This document shows positions 12,397-25,700 of a stretch of 64,000 nucleotides of DNA, piece by piece. The position numbers were made by a program, and so were the translations under genes. Source of the DNA: Thysanoteuthis rhombus (Eukaryota > Mollusca > Cephalopoda > Oegopsida > Thysanoteuthidae); the NCBI GenBank assembly GCA_963457665.1, contig OY735202.1, positions 51,634,281 to 51,698,280 on the forward strand, written 5' to 3'. The notes beneath the pieces are model-generated. The model was not told the origin of the DNA. It saw only the letters and a list, made by a program, of their open reading frames with translations, and did not search any database. Position 1 is the stretch's first letter, and each line of letters begins with the position of its first letter.

Positions 12397-15300
12397 TGTT
12401 GCAGATTTCACAAATACACAAAATGTATTGAATACAGTTGGTACAAAGTGTGAAAACCTTGCTTTAGATATCTACTCATTGGTTTGAGTTGAAATAGGTT
12501 TATACCAGCATAATTATTGGAACACCCACGAAAATGAGGGTACAAGGCATCCAGCCCACTTTACCCAACATGGTTTCATTGGAAAGGAGTGCAACAGAAT
12601 TACAAAAATCATGTTTTACAATCCCCTTTTTCACTGGTTTCATGATTTGAAAATCAATAAAAAAAACAAGCATTTAATTAAGAGCTGAAAGCTACTGAAT
12701 TTTTTTTCAGAAAAAGTAATTTCCCTTGTCTTCATAATTTATGACAATATAGATGTCAACATTTGCCTACATCTATGTACAACCAGTGGAATCTTTATCA
12801 GAGAATTTTGACAGTGAGAACCACAAGGTGAATTTTCCACTTCTATAAATATTCATATTCTTTTTACATTTCTATTTACAATCTTGAAATATTTCTGTGA
12901 TAAAACATTTTTACAGGCATGTCCAAAATATAAATTAGATGATTTATTAGAGAAATAAAAATTATATTCATGAATATTTCAATTCATTTCTTTGCAGAAA
13001 ATGTAGGTGAGAAAGGAAAAAAATATTTTTAATGTAAATTTTCTAAAGTAGTAAAAACAGTAACTGCCAAATAATCAAACAGGAAGCCGGTCATTGACTT
13101 ATTCAAGGGAGACAATCTTTCTATAAAAAAAATGGTCCATCAACCAATATCAAATCAGGCTTCTACACACTGGTTTATACAACTCTGATTGAATAGATCC
13201 CCTCCACAGTCATCTTATCTGTTTGGAATCAACCATGTCAGAGTTTATACAATGGAAATCAGAGTCATTTTTTTTATGTAGACAAAAACAATCATTTTAT
13301 CTTTAGAGAGATAAAAGAATAAATAAAAATAACTATAGTCATAACAGAAAATAAAATCTGTAAAACAAATAAAGGATATGAGACTCGTAGCTACTTTAGT
13401 CAAAATTGTTCAGTTGAGGTCAGGAACATATCTTCATCTGAAAATTTAAACATTTCATTTTTTATCATTTCTTGGTATAATTTTTGCCTCTATCCCATAC
13501 AGCGCAGACTTGTTGATTCAATGAATATATTTCACAATAAAATTGATCTCCAACTAAACTTTGAAGCAAGTGACTCAATAGGAAATTATAATTACACTTT
13601 AGGATTATTCGATAGGAAATAAATAAGTCTACTTGAATCTGCTAAAAGTACAAGTTAAGGCTGTTCAAATGATCACCATAGATCATGCAAATGAAGAAAT
13701 ACCGGAGTGGTGTTTCAAGATAATCAGATGTTGTACAGTTCACTATACAAGTAATGCTATACAAAATACCAATAGCACACACACACACACACACAGAGTG
13801 GCTCATGTTCACTTGAAGTTTAGTATTTGTCACCAATTTAATCCTGCCTTCTCTTCTATCTCAAGTTTTTGAGGTTTCTAATTTTTTCAAGTGAGTTCTT
13901 TATAGTGATTATTTATCAACTATTTTGAAATATATTATAATATCAGATATTACAATTATTATTAGTCACCAAATTTGCTTACAAATGCAAAGTTTAAAGA
14001 CAATCTCTTTTCGTTACATTATTCTTCAATATCTTAGAAAATAAGCGAACAAGACTTGAACAGGAGAATAATGAAAATGAAAAGAAGAAATACAGTGTAA
14101 AATGTAGTATCTATGATAACAGGGAAGCAACTACTATCAAATGTGATTTTGTAATAAATCAACATATAGTGCCAAGAATAATTATTTTGGTGATAAATAA
14201 ACAAAAGAAAAATACTTTGTTGCTTCTTACAAACTCGAAGAGAAAAAGAACAGAGATACTTTTCCTACATCTCCAAGAATAGAGCAATCAAGACGAAGAT
14301 TCTTTCAATATTGTGAATCAGAAAAAAACTTATAAGAATCAAAACATTTGTGAAGAAACAAAGTAAGGAAGAAATTTGTAAGAGAGGTAGAGAAAAATTT
14401 CACGGAGTATTTTAGATGTTCATCATGTTGTTCAGTAAGAGTGGAAAAAAAAAAAAAAAAAAAAGCCCATGATTATTTTTGTTGCTGTATGGCCAAGATG
14501 AGATCCTCATTTGATTACTAACCTGCTTTTCTATAGCTGAAACAATTCTGCAAATTTTTTTATAAAGACAATCAAATCATAGCATAAGTTAATAAAGTCT
14601 CTACTTATTGTAAGATTTTAATAATACTCCTTTGTTACCACCGGTGTATTCGACCACAATCTCTCTAAAATGCAAACTGAATTTTAGCATTGAAAAAGAA
14701 ATAGAGATTCATTTGGAACAGTCAAAGTTTTACATGATTATAATCATGGTGCATCCATTAAAGAGTAAAATATAGATAGGTGATTCAACCACCCTTTGTC
14801 ACTTACCATAAAATAATGTTCTGTTGAGTTCAGTTAGTGTGATACAGCTTTAATATAATATGTGATCAGTTTCTCATTCTAACTAAACCTTTTTTACTTT
14901 GGACATAAGATTTTGAAAACCTATCTTTACCTATGAGATGGTTTCCTTGCTGACAGTCCTTGGTAGAAGGGAGAGTTCCAGAAATTATTTTTACTACAAT
15001 TTGCCAGAAAAAGAATTGAAAAATGAATTGTAGGGTTCATACTTGTCTATTTTATGTAATATTTATATGTAATTATGTAATTATGTAAAAACAGCAAGTT
15101 TCTGGGTATTAATGAAAATGGAGTGACACATTTACTGGACTTGAAAAAATCTCAATAGTTCTTGGGTGTTCATTGAGTGTTATTATTCATATACTTTGGG
15201 TATTAAATGGATTTAAAGTTAGCTCTTTCCTCAGTATAAAAACCTTCACTCTTATAGCTACTGAGGCTTACAAGTGCAGGATTCATATAATCATAGAATT

Positions 15301-17154
15301 AATGTAAATTTGCAGTATCAATGTTATGGAATTAACTCTTTAATCACTATTCATTACATGTGGCATTTCTTAATTGTTAGCCTCATGGAACTACTTTGTT
15401 TCAGAAGCGCAAATTTATTCAGAGATAATATTGAAGAGACTGGCACTCGAAGATTGAAATTCTAACCAAATAGTAAAGACAAGATTGTCATTTGGCCATC
15501 AAATATATGAATATGAACCTGGATTTATAATCATGATTGAGAACACTGACTTTATCATAAACTACTTGAATTTATAGAAAGATTGTTCTTATTGCTATTT
15601 GTAAACATAATATAATTATATAAATGTAGTTACTAAACTGTTGACAATCATAGCTTCAATTCAGTAATGTAATTCTAAGATATATGTACTGTCAATTTAT
15701 ATCAACTGTAATTTTTCTCATCTTAAACTATTTATCAGATTTATACAGAATGATTATCATGTAGGCAATACTTTACAATTTTATAAAGCATATTGTAAAT
15801 CTTGCAAAGTTATCACAATAGTCATAAGTAATAACTAGTACATTAGGTTTCCATCAGCAAATCCATACTTACAAAGGTACCAGCAAAACATACCAGATAA
15901 AGAGAGACATCTTGGTGGTTTTCATTTGTACATGTATAGAAAATAAAAGCTAATGCCAATCAAAGAAAGTTTATAAACAAAAATTATACTTTTTGTAATT
16001 AATTGACTGCATTCAGATAATTTAACCAATTAGAGAAAGCTAAAAATTAGAGAAAGCTAAAGATTCCATTAAATTTTCATTTATTTTTTCTTGTTTGGGC
16101 TGTTTACAACAAGAATCTCTGAACAGTGAACTGCTAAATAAATTTAGGATTAGTAAGAATTTTGTATCATTACACTGTTATTTACTTACATAAATTTCAT
16201 AGATTGTTTTACAAAAACTACAAAATAAATGAGAGATTAGTCAGAATTTACAAAACAATTTTGATGAATACTTGTCATTTTTCATACACCACAACAATGG
16301 CAAATAAAAGTACAAAAAATTCAGTAGGCAAAGAAATCTTTATTAAGTTATATTATAAGAAAACTTGATGAATAATATGAATCTCTCTCACTTTCTTTCA
16401 TATCAGCTGAAATTTGAGCCATTACCTGATAAAGATAGAATTTCCAACTAAAAGACTTGAATTTCTATATTTCAGATGATTTTGTGGAATTTCAGTATCT
16501 TTTTTTGTAATAGGGAATTCACTAGAAAAAAATGATAAACATAGGTGATATTTAAGGTAAAATTGCATGCATCTTCAAGGTCTGGGTTCAAATATTTTTT
16601 CAAGTAATTAAGTGAATTGAATTCCTCAATGAATTTGACTTTTTATGAAAAAAATTGTTACAGGTTATACATGCTGTGATTTTTTCCAGCAAATAATTCT
16701 ATTATTGTTCTCTAATGGTAAGTGATAATTAAAAAAATTCAAGACATTCCCTAAAAAGCCTGAATCTATATATGCATAGTTTATTTTGTAAGCATTTATT
16801 TTTACTCTTTATGAAATAAGCAACTTTTAAATCATGTCAATAATTTCAAAGCATAACACATCAATCTATTATTGGTTAAAAAGAAAAAAAAAAATCAGTT
16901 TTCTAATTGCTTCAAGGTAGGAGAAAAGTTGAGAATTCATTTATGGTTTGGTCTATTTTAATACCAATCTGTATCATAATTTTTTGTTGTGGGTTTGCTA
17001 TCCAAACACAGCAAAAAAAGCACATCATAAAGCATTTTAGTACTATTGTGTTAACAAAAATTGCTATAACTTGAAGAATAAAACAATTTCCAGTCCAGTT
17101 GGTCCTCTGGTTTCTTAGTAACTAACTCAAACAAGTATAAATTAACAAAAACAA

Positions 17155-17380
17155 GTCTGTTCAAGGGAGTTAACTCCAATATATAAACTGCTAAATACAG
17201 TTCTTCCTACGAAGAAAAAAAAGGAAATGGAATGAGCAAATAATAATGAATTCCATAAATAGAAAGTAACTTGACATTGTGCTTAAAGTCCACTGAAGAC
17301 AGCTTTTAAGCTAGTTGTGATAAGGTTTACTTTACAAGATATGAGTATTATAAAATGCATACTTGAAGAAAATCATCTTT
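17155..17380 (+). repeat. Interspersed repeat copy (GGGAGNTAACTCC family)
   Basis: Shares, in order and orientation with 62855-63010, CAAGGGAGTTAACTCC / CAAGGGAGATAACTCC, ATGAGCAAATAAT, CATAAATAG / TATAAATAG and CAGCTTTTAAG. The GGGAGATAACTC motif is one I associate with molluscan repeats. Confidence 0.6.
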
Positions 17381-18051
17381 ATAGTTGAAGAATTACTGAG
17401 AATGTTAGATTTCAACTGATTTCCTTTATTAATCTTGATTCATAGCGTCATTTTTGTTAATTTTACTTGATGAATAATGACAGATGAACAAAAAGTTGCA
17501 TTGAATGATGAAAACGAAAAGTCACAAAATTATAGATGAATGTAATGCCTCCTTTTCTAGGTTCTTTATTTTTTAAATTTCATTTTTTGAAGAAAATATA
17601 TGTCATTTTTGACCGGGATTTGCAGTTTAATGCCTCATTTAACTCTCTCTCTCTCACACACACACACACACAGTTACCTAATGTAATTCTCTCATAATCA
17701 ATGAAGCCTTTTAGTAGAAGGAAGCATCTAAACTAATTAATCCTTCTCTAGAAGAGACCTTCCTAGTGAATGAGATTTACAGGTCGACTCAAATACTTGG
17801 TTAAGTTCAATCATCTCCAAAGTGGCAAAGAAGAAAGCAAACAGTTCAATGTGGGTCTTTTAAACTCACAGTGACCAAGTTGGCTAACACAACTGTTCAA
17901 TTCAATTTCACACTCGAACATCTAATGCCAGAAGACAAGTTTCATATGGCTCAGCACTCCTATCAGTGCTCACAATAAAGGAAAATGGATGTATGTATCC
18001 AGTGCAGGCTAATTATATTTCAAATATTTGGCATAAATTACTTAATCCACA

Positions 18052-18094
<43 letters not shown>

Positions 18095-19356
18095 TCAAAT
18101 TCCCGTTTCATAAGAGAATTCCTTTAGACCATGGTATTTTCTTCTATCTTAGCTCATCTCTGGAAAATTACATGAAATTTGCACCATACAAAAGCTGAAT
18201 GCTATCAGTTTTGTTAAATGCCAACTGATTGGTCTGCAAAAGAAAATGAAAAAATATTGCAATAATGTCAAGAAACAAAATGTGAACAGTGAAAAAAGCC
18301 AGAATGAACCCAAGTCAAAAAATGGATCCCATTGGAAAAGTGCTTTTTTTAAGAAGTATACATAATAAGTCATGTCCTCTCTTTTTCTGTATCAACCTTG
18401 TCATGATTTTACATATTAAATAGATTTTCCTTTGTTTTTGTATAGATATAGACATTCATTATTTCTATGTATATAATTATATATCTGCATATCAAATATA
18501 CCAATTATTTATGATTTTAAGCATGTTGACATTGGTGCAGTTTTACTGCAAGTACTAATGTAGGCTAAAGAGACAACATTGCAATGCGATCAGAAAATAT
18601 CAAATAAGAAAAGCTTAATAAAGATTTTAAAATTTGATAATTTTTGAGGAATAAATCTTTGTATTTTTCTATTGAATAGCTGATTTGTGGGAGTGGTCTT
18701 TTGTCCATCATCAAAAGATAAAAACCACAGTGAACATTGCAGTCATGAAACAAAGAATGTTTAAACAGAGTGCCAGTCAGCAGTGTGGAGGTAGTCAATC
18801 AATAGTCTGAAGTTCAAAATACAGTTCAGGCAGTAAAAGGGTTTTGGGGGTGGGAAAAAAATCAAATTTGCAAGTTTTGTTTCAGATATCAAAGTAACAT
18901 AATGTTAACTTTTTGAAATCTGAACAAGAAAAAATATTTTCAAATACTGTTAACTGATACTGAACTACCCAAACTTTTATAACAGCTGTAAATTTCCAAT
19001 AACAAAATAATTCTCATTTCCTTCTGTTTTTCAACAGCAACTGGTCAACTCTTTCCTGTTGGTAGCAAAATATTCATTTTTTTTTTCTCCAAATCTGTGA
19101 GATTTTGTTTTGCTGCTTCTAACCCATTCTCAGTCGTGCAGCTTCCAAGACCTACTTTTCTTCCTCTGAATTCAGTACAGCCAGTCAACATTAAAAAAAA
19201 AAGAAGATCTATTAACTGCCAGACTTGCAGGATTCATCCAATTCTTTTTAAATTTGGTTGGGAGACCCTATACTTGGCCATGGGTCATATTCTTCTCATA
19301 TTAAAATCAATTCTGACAAGTTGTTATTGAAGCTTGGAAAAACTGGAGATCATAAT

Positions 19357-19362
19357 TTTAAT
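19357..19362 (-). terminator. Candidate PEX1 poly(A) signal (ATTAAA variant)
   Basis: This is the nearest ATTAAA on the minus strand, about 315 nt after the PEX1 stop. The first canonical AATAAA I found downstream is near 17563. Either could end the transcript. There is no transcript evidence here. Confidence 0.25.
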
Positions 19363-19674
19363 GGTGAAAGGAAAAAAAAAAAAAAAGAAAAAAAAAGGCG
19401 ATTCCTATTTGGTAAAGGATCAACTTTTTTGTTGCAGTTCATGCCCCATATAGCATATAAGTAGAAAGACAAGTGGGATTGTAAAATATTACGACAAGGA
19501 TTTGATTGCTGGTTGACTGACAGATATACACAGGTAGATAGATCAAATCAGCAGCTGTAGGTAGTCATGGAGAGACTACTTGACCCCTGGTCCAACTTAT
19601 TGCTTGCTGAGTTGACCCCAGCAGCAATGAAAAACTTGACTGCATATTCAGACCAACCATCCATCAAATGGAAA

Positions 19675-19756
19675 TCAAGCAAGGAGATATTCTTGCTTCA
19701 GGGTTGGTGTCTGTGGGTTAAAATTTCCTTCTCTGCTTTTCTTAAAGTCTTTATAT
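19675..19756 (-). CDS. PEX1: PEX1 terminal coding exon 20 (residues 1175-1201 and stop)
   Basis: After a TTCTTGCAG acceptor the frame supplied by exon 19 reads [26 protein letters not shown], then TGA. This fits the human ending (YESFQNPKRRK ... RPGQKVTLA) in spacing and character, including the final Leu-Ala before the stop. It lies 3.7 kb from exon 19 and is too short to be found as an independent open frame. The assignment rests on phase, acceptor quality and C-terminal similarity. Confidence 0.85.
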
Positions 19757-22700
19757 CTGCAAGAAAAGAGAAAATTGTTTTCATTTATTTCTCTACACAA
19801 TTTCCAATGTGGTTCTTACAAGTGAAGCTTCATCTATTATTTCACAAGGTAATGCAATATCATCATTAATTACTGCTAACCACAACATTGTTTTAAATAC
19901 TGTTGCTGGGTTTAGGTTATTCGTGTTTTTTGACATTTATATGTATCTATCTGGACTTTTCCCAGCCCTAAACATTCAGAGTAGAAACTTAATATTTTGG
20001 ACACACTTCCCTCAGAGTGTAGGGAAATAAGATTTTTTGCTTCCAAAATTTTTTTGAAAATTCTCCTCCACAGTAGGTTTTCAGAGGTAGGGTTCAATTT
20101 TCACTGTAAGATTATGGTAAATTGGTCTCTTAGTTTGTGACCAGTAGCATTCATGCTTATTTTTAGAAAAATTGGACTTTTTAGTGCCTAATAAAACGTG
20201 AGAGAAGTAAGTTATATATTAATCACCCCTTTTTCCAAATTGGTCACTCCTAATAAGACATGTTGTCAAGAGACATTGGTCAACCATGAGTTTAGAAAAA
20301 ACACCTTTTCATACATATCGCATTGTTATTGAAAGTTGAATCATTTCTTCGTTTTAGTTCAAAAATATTGTAGATGGATAAGTATATCACAGGTCCTTGG
20401 CAATATATCACCTAAAGCCAAACAAAAATCAAAGGCTGGTTTCATCCGACTCTTGAAAAGAATTTTCAAGCAGACAAACTAATGTCTCATTGATATGAGA
20501 TTAAGAGTTGGACACAAAAAGGTAAAAAAGCTTTATATAAATACTAAACCCATATTCTCATGCAGTGGGACTTCATCATTTTCAGTCCAATGTTATCACA
20601 ATGGAGCTATTCCCATCAGTGAGTTCCCCACAGTTTCAGTCCAATGTTATAACCATTGGGAAATTTACCATGCAATAAGACCACATCATTTTAATCTGAT
20701 GTTATAAACATCGAGCTATTTCCATGCAATTAGTCCTCATTAATCCAAGTCCAATGTTATTAGTATTGAACCATCCCATGTAGGTAGACCTCATCATTTT
20801 TTATTCCTATGTTCTAACCATTGAGCTATCCTCATGCATTTGGATTTTATTTCCAGCCCAAAGTTAGGACCATTGAGCTATTCCAATAATTTTCAAAATA
20901 AGCAAAGCAAAAAAGGAAAAAAATGAAAGGATTATCATTTTTATTATTTTATTTCTAAGCAGGTATTAACCCAGTTGTGCCTGGGTGGGAGTGGGTGCTG
21001 CAAATATAACAGGGCTCCCCTAGCTTTAGACTCCAGAAAAAGAAAAAAAAAAAAAAAAAAAAGTGAAAAAAAAGTTCTCCAAGCTGATTTATACCTATAA
21101 AAATGTTACCCCTTGATTTAGAACTCTAAATATAAAAGAAAAAATTTCCCATATCTCAATATTGACGTTTAAAAAAGTGAAAAAAAAAGTTCTATTTTGA
21201 CCCCTACAAGAGAAATAAAAAAAAAAAAATCCTTCTCAAATTTGACCTCTGAAAGTGAAAAGAAAATTCCAACTTAATTTTGACCCTCAAAGATGAAAAA
21301 TAAAAGCAACTCCTTTCATTTTGGCTGATAAAAGTGGAAAAAAAATTATGCCCTCAATTTTCATTCCTAAGATTGAAAAATATGAGTTCCTTCTCAATGT
21401 TGACCCTACCAAAAAAAAAAAAAAAAAAAAAAAAAAATGAAAGCTCTTTAATTTTGACCCCCAACGGTGAAAAAAAAGTCCTGCCCCTAGATCTTGACCC
21501 CTAAAGGTGAAAAATAAAGTTTCTAGATTTTTTACCTCTACAAGTAAAAACAGTTACTCAAATTTAAACTCTAAAAATGAAATTTTTTGATAAATGATAC
21601 TTTAATTTATTCATTGCAAAATTCAAATTTCACAGCTGTAGAAAAGCAAAAACAAAACAACAAAAAACAGTCAATCTATTGTTGAAACCATACAAGCAAT
21701 ACTTTCACCAAAGTAACTTAAATTCACCACAACTACAGCTTAATTCACATGATAAAAAGAAGCATACATGGGTGGTGATTCATGATTTTCCTCGAATGCT
21801 AGTTTTGTATTATAAAGTCATGGAAACACTAACTGAGCATGTCTTCAACATGTTTGTTGTGCATGACCTTTACTTTACTGAAGTTCATGTAAAAACCAAC
21901 TTTCTTGCTTTCTTCATTTAGTTTGTTTAGCATTAGGTGGAAGTCATAAAAGATGCAGAGATGCAAAAAGAACGATGTCATCTGCAAATCTGTGGTGGCT
22001 TAAGCATATGTTGCCTATCCTGATTCCTTCATTTTCCCAATTTAGATTCCGGAAGATCATCTCGAGACAAGCTGTAAAGAGTTTGGGTGAGATCGTATCA
22101 TCTTGTGTTACAGTAATTATGTTTTAATACTCTGACCTAAACGGGGTCTACACCTTGTAGAGAGATAGCATCAATGACCTTGGGATTTTCCACCGAGTCA
22201 AATACCTTCCTGAAATCAAATCTTTCAGCAAGAGGTATTTTATATTCTACTGCTTTCTCTTTTAGTCTATTCATAGAATAGAGATGGTCAATGGTTGAGT
22301 AGCTTCTAAAGCCAGCTTGTTCTGGTGATTAGTTTTCATGAAGCATTTTGACGATTTGGTTAGTGATAGCTTTGGTGAAAAGTTTGTAGTTGAATAGGTT
22401 TATTCATCTGTAAGGTCTTTTTGTTTTTTTTATACAACAGCATTGAGATTGCAGTGTTCCAATCTTATGATACTTCAATTTGAGGTACAAGTTAAATAGA
22501 ATGGCTAATAGTGAAAAGAAAATATTCAGCTGAAATAAATAGAGGGGAATTCACTTTAAAATGGTATATTCCATGAATATAGTTATATAATAGTTTATTC
22601 CAAAATGAGCATCAAAGTTTAAAATAACAAAAACCTCATTTATTTTTGTACCAACCTAATACTAAAATCTGCGACTGTGCAATTCACATGATGGTACAAC

Positions 22701-25700
22701 TCAACCATGACCATCAAAAAGGAGTCACTTTAACAGGGGGAAGCATAACCCCTAAAACAGCAGTACAACATTTTCATTGAGGAATTATGTTAGAGCAGTT
22801 AGAAAAAAAAAATTTCTGAAACCAATGAGAGAATAATTGAGATGATAGATTCTAGGGAATTTTGACAGTCATCTTTTCAGTTATGTCCTTATTTGTTCAA
22901 TTTTCAAATAATGAAGGAGTGTGGATCTATAGATTACTAGGCCAAGAATTTTGCTTATACTTTTCCTCATCTACCATTTTCCAGTTATGGTGAGTGGAGC
23001 AATTTGGTGCACTGATAATTTGAAGCTTCTGGAGTGCGGTAATATCAATCTTAAAAAAAACATCCATTCTGCAGGAAAGCACACCCCCAATATTCACCAA
23101 TATTTTGGGGGTAAAACATCATTTTTCTTCCATTGAGGATAGAGCTTCATGTCAGACAGCAAAAAAAGAGTTGAAGAAGACAGGTACAAAAGACAATTAA
23201 AGCAACTCATAGCCAAGCCAGTCTCCTCATTTGAATCCTATCGAACATGTCAAAGTCATCTTGGATAGTGAAATAAGGAAAATGTCCAAATAATATGTCT
23301 AGAAAAGAAGATTTAAGTCATACTTTAATACTGCTTGATCTGACATTTCAAGAGAAGAGGCGGGGGTGATAAATTCGAGGCCTGGAAGAGCAGAGCTTTT
23401 GACAAATCTTGTTTAAAATTCTTTTTCAAGAGATATATTTTTAATTTGATAATTGAAAAATATTTGTAAAATAAATAGAAAATTTACTTACATAACATCA
23501 TATTTATTTCGTTCAGAAGCAGAAACAGAGGGCTTCATTTTTGAACAAGCTTTTAATATATGTTCATGACTCACTGTGATCACTTCAACAGTATCACTGG
23601 GGGGCATTATTGACTCACGTCGACTCTTAGTCCGTTTTTCCTTCCGGATAACCTTCAACAACAAAAAAAAACTCTTAAATGTTATCACATTTTGAAAAAA
23701 TAAATTTTATGATTTTAAGTACATAATTTAATTCTGCTGATTTATAGCATATCAAAATAAAAAATATTTATTGCAGAGATCCTTCAGGTATCTTTTGGAA
23801 ATGCCCATATTGAAAAGACCTTGCATCATTTTCCACATATCAAGATGAATATATAAATATTCACAGATGCTGGTAAGAAAAAATTCATTATAAGAAGACA
23901 GTAATAGAAATCACATTCTCTTTAATAGCTTGCAGGCTATGCAAAATTTCTATTTTGCTTCAAGCATTCACCCTCAGTATTCAGGATATTTCTTCACTGC
24001 CTCTCCACCATTTTCAAGTCTAGCCTAACCTTATTGGTATTTAGAAATTCTATTCATGTTCTTTCGTATGAAATAGACCACCATGCATTTGATAATCAAT
24101 AGACATTGGATATAATCAAAATTTGATGATTGTACAACTGAACTTAATGCTTAAAACATCAAAGGAGCAACAAATCAAACTAATTTTTACTGTGGTAGTA
24201 GGCTTCACACTCATCTTTACCCACATTGAAATGGATCTTTGCTAAACATACCATAATCTTATTTGGATTTGAATAAGTACTATTCATCGCTAAAAAAAAC
24301 TTTGATCAGAACAAGATGCAACTGAAATATGATGACAAAATCCTTGTTTATTTATGAAGAGAATAAACTATATCAGTCTTGACTCAGACATTATACTTTC
24401 TTGTGGCTGTATGAAAGAATTTTGGTTTCTATTAATTCAACAGTCAAAACAGAGATCAAAAAACCCAAATAGTTTACCTCTTTTTCTACTTTTTCTTCAA
24501 GTGCTGATGAAATAGTAGTACATCCAATCTCCAAATTTGGAATATAAGTGACATTCATTTTGCTTGTTTTGTCGATTATGTCCCCGCTGGAGTGGCGCAC
24601 CTTCAAATACTGATCACTGCAGTTGTTTCCCAGTTTGTTTGTATCACCCATTTTCTCATGAATTGCTACGAGCTGGGCATTGTACAACAAGGCTTTCAAG
24701 TCAGCCCCTGTGAAGTAGTTGCACATCTCAGCAAAACATTCCAAGTCAACATCAATATGTAAATGCATTTTGTCTGTGAGAACTTTTAGGATAGCAAGGC
24801 GTTCCTCCTGGAAAAAACACAGAAAAAAAACAAAAAAAACAAATGTAATGCAATGCATTTATTATTTTTTAGTATAAACAAGCAGTATTAAAGTAAGTGG
24901 TGCCTTTATGCTGGCTATGGCTTCAGCCATCCCTGCTTTGGCTTCTCATTTCACACCAACTCAGCCTGTTCGCAATATGTGAAATAGACTTAGAGGCAAC
25001 AAATAACCAAAGTGGCATCATTAACTTAACTGTGCTATTTTACCTGTAGCAGGAGGGAGAGATGGATTCATGCCATTCCCAAGGGCATTAATGCAAAGTG
25101 AACCTGAAATGTCTCAGTTGGAGTTTGAATTAGGTTTGCAAAGACTTATTGCCATGCCAATGCCCGATTGGACACTTAACTTTTTTTTTTAAATTCAGAA
25201 TATATCAGCATGAAAACAGATGGATCATTCACATCCAAATATGCAATCATTGCATAAATGATAAACTCACTTCTATTTATTCAATACTGATTTCCTACAA
25301 GCACTTTTCAAAATTATTTTCATCATCCATTTCACAAACTAAAGCAAATCAAATGAAATTTCAAGCGACAAGAAAACTAATTTACCAAAGAATCAATCGT
25401 GATCATTACTTACCTTGCTAGGTATATCACAGTACAAACACTTGTCAAGGCGCCCAGGTCTTAGCAACGCAGGGTCTATTAAATCTGGCCGACTAGTTGC
25501 CCCAAGTACATAAACACCTGCAATAAAAGCATCGAATAAACAGAAGTCTTGTTATTCAAATTCAAATTTTCAAACAAATGGCATGAATGAAATTTCCTGC
25601 AAAGTGATCATTTTATATTATAGAAGTTATTTTGAAATTTTATTTTTCACTGAACAGTCTTTAGTGAATAGATGATCAACAAGCTTGGCTGCAACAGGGT

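Larger units (their letters stand above)
10141..19674. other. 3' side of PEX1: no second gene seen
   Basis: I see no exon on either strand apart from possible PEX1 3'UTR next to 19675. Simple repeats are (TA)n(CA)n at 11864-11900, (TA)n at 12345-12395, (CA)n at 13775-13795, (TC)n(AC)n at 17643-17672 and (TA)n at 18055-18087, plus poly(A) at 10859-10882. A 117-codon frame at 10385-10738 is Ile/Leu/Phe-rich and matches nothing I know. Confidence 0.6.
19757..23491 (-). other. PEX1 intron 19, 3.7 kb, repeat-filled
   Basis: Separates the final 27-residue exon from the rest of the gene. In order it holds an interspersed repeat (19885-20190), a 54-bp tandem array, an A-rich minisatellite, a minus-strand LINE reverse-transcriptase relic and a plus-strand Tc1 relic. 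It is the most transposon-dense part of the window. Confidence 0.8.

Noticed and set aside
20551..20884. Regularly spaced repeats as a CRISPR-like array
   Set aside because: Animal DNA, with directly abutting diverged 54-bp units and no unique spacers: an ordinary tandem repeat.
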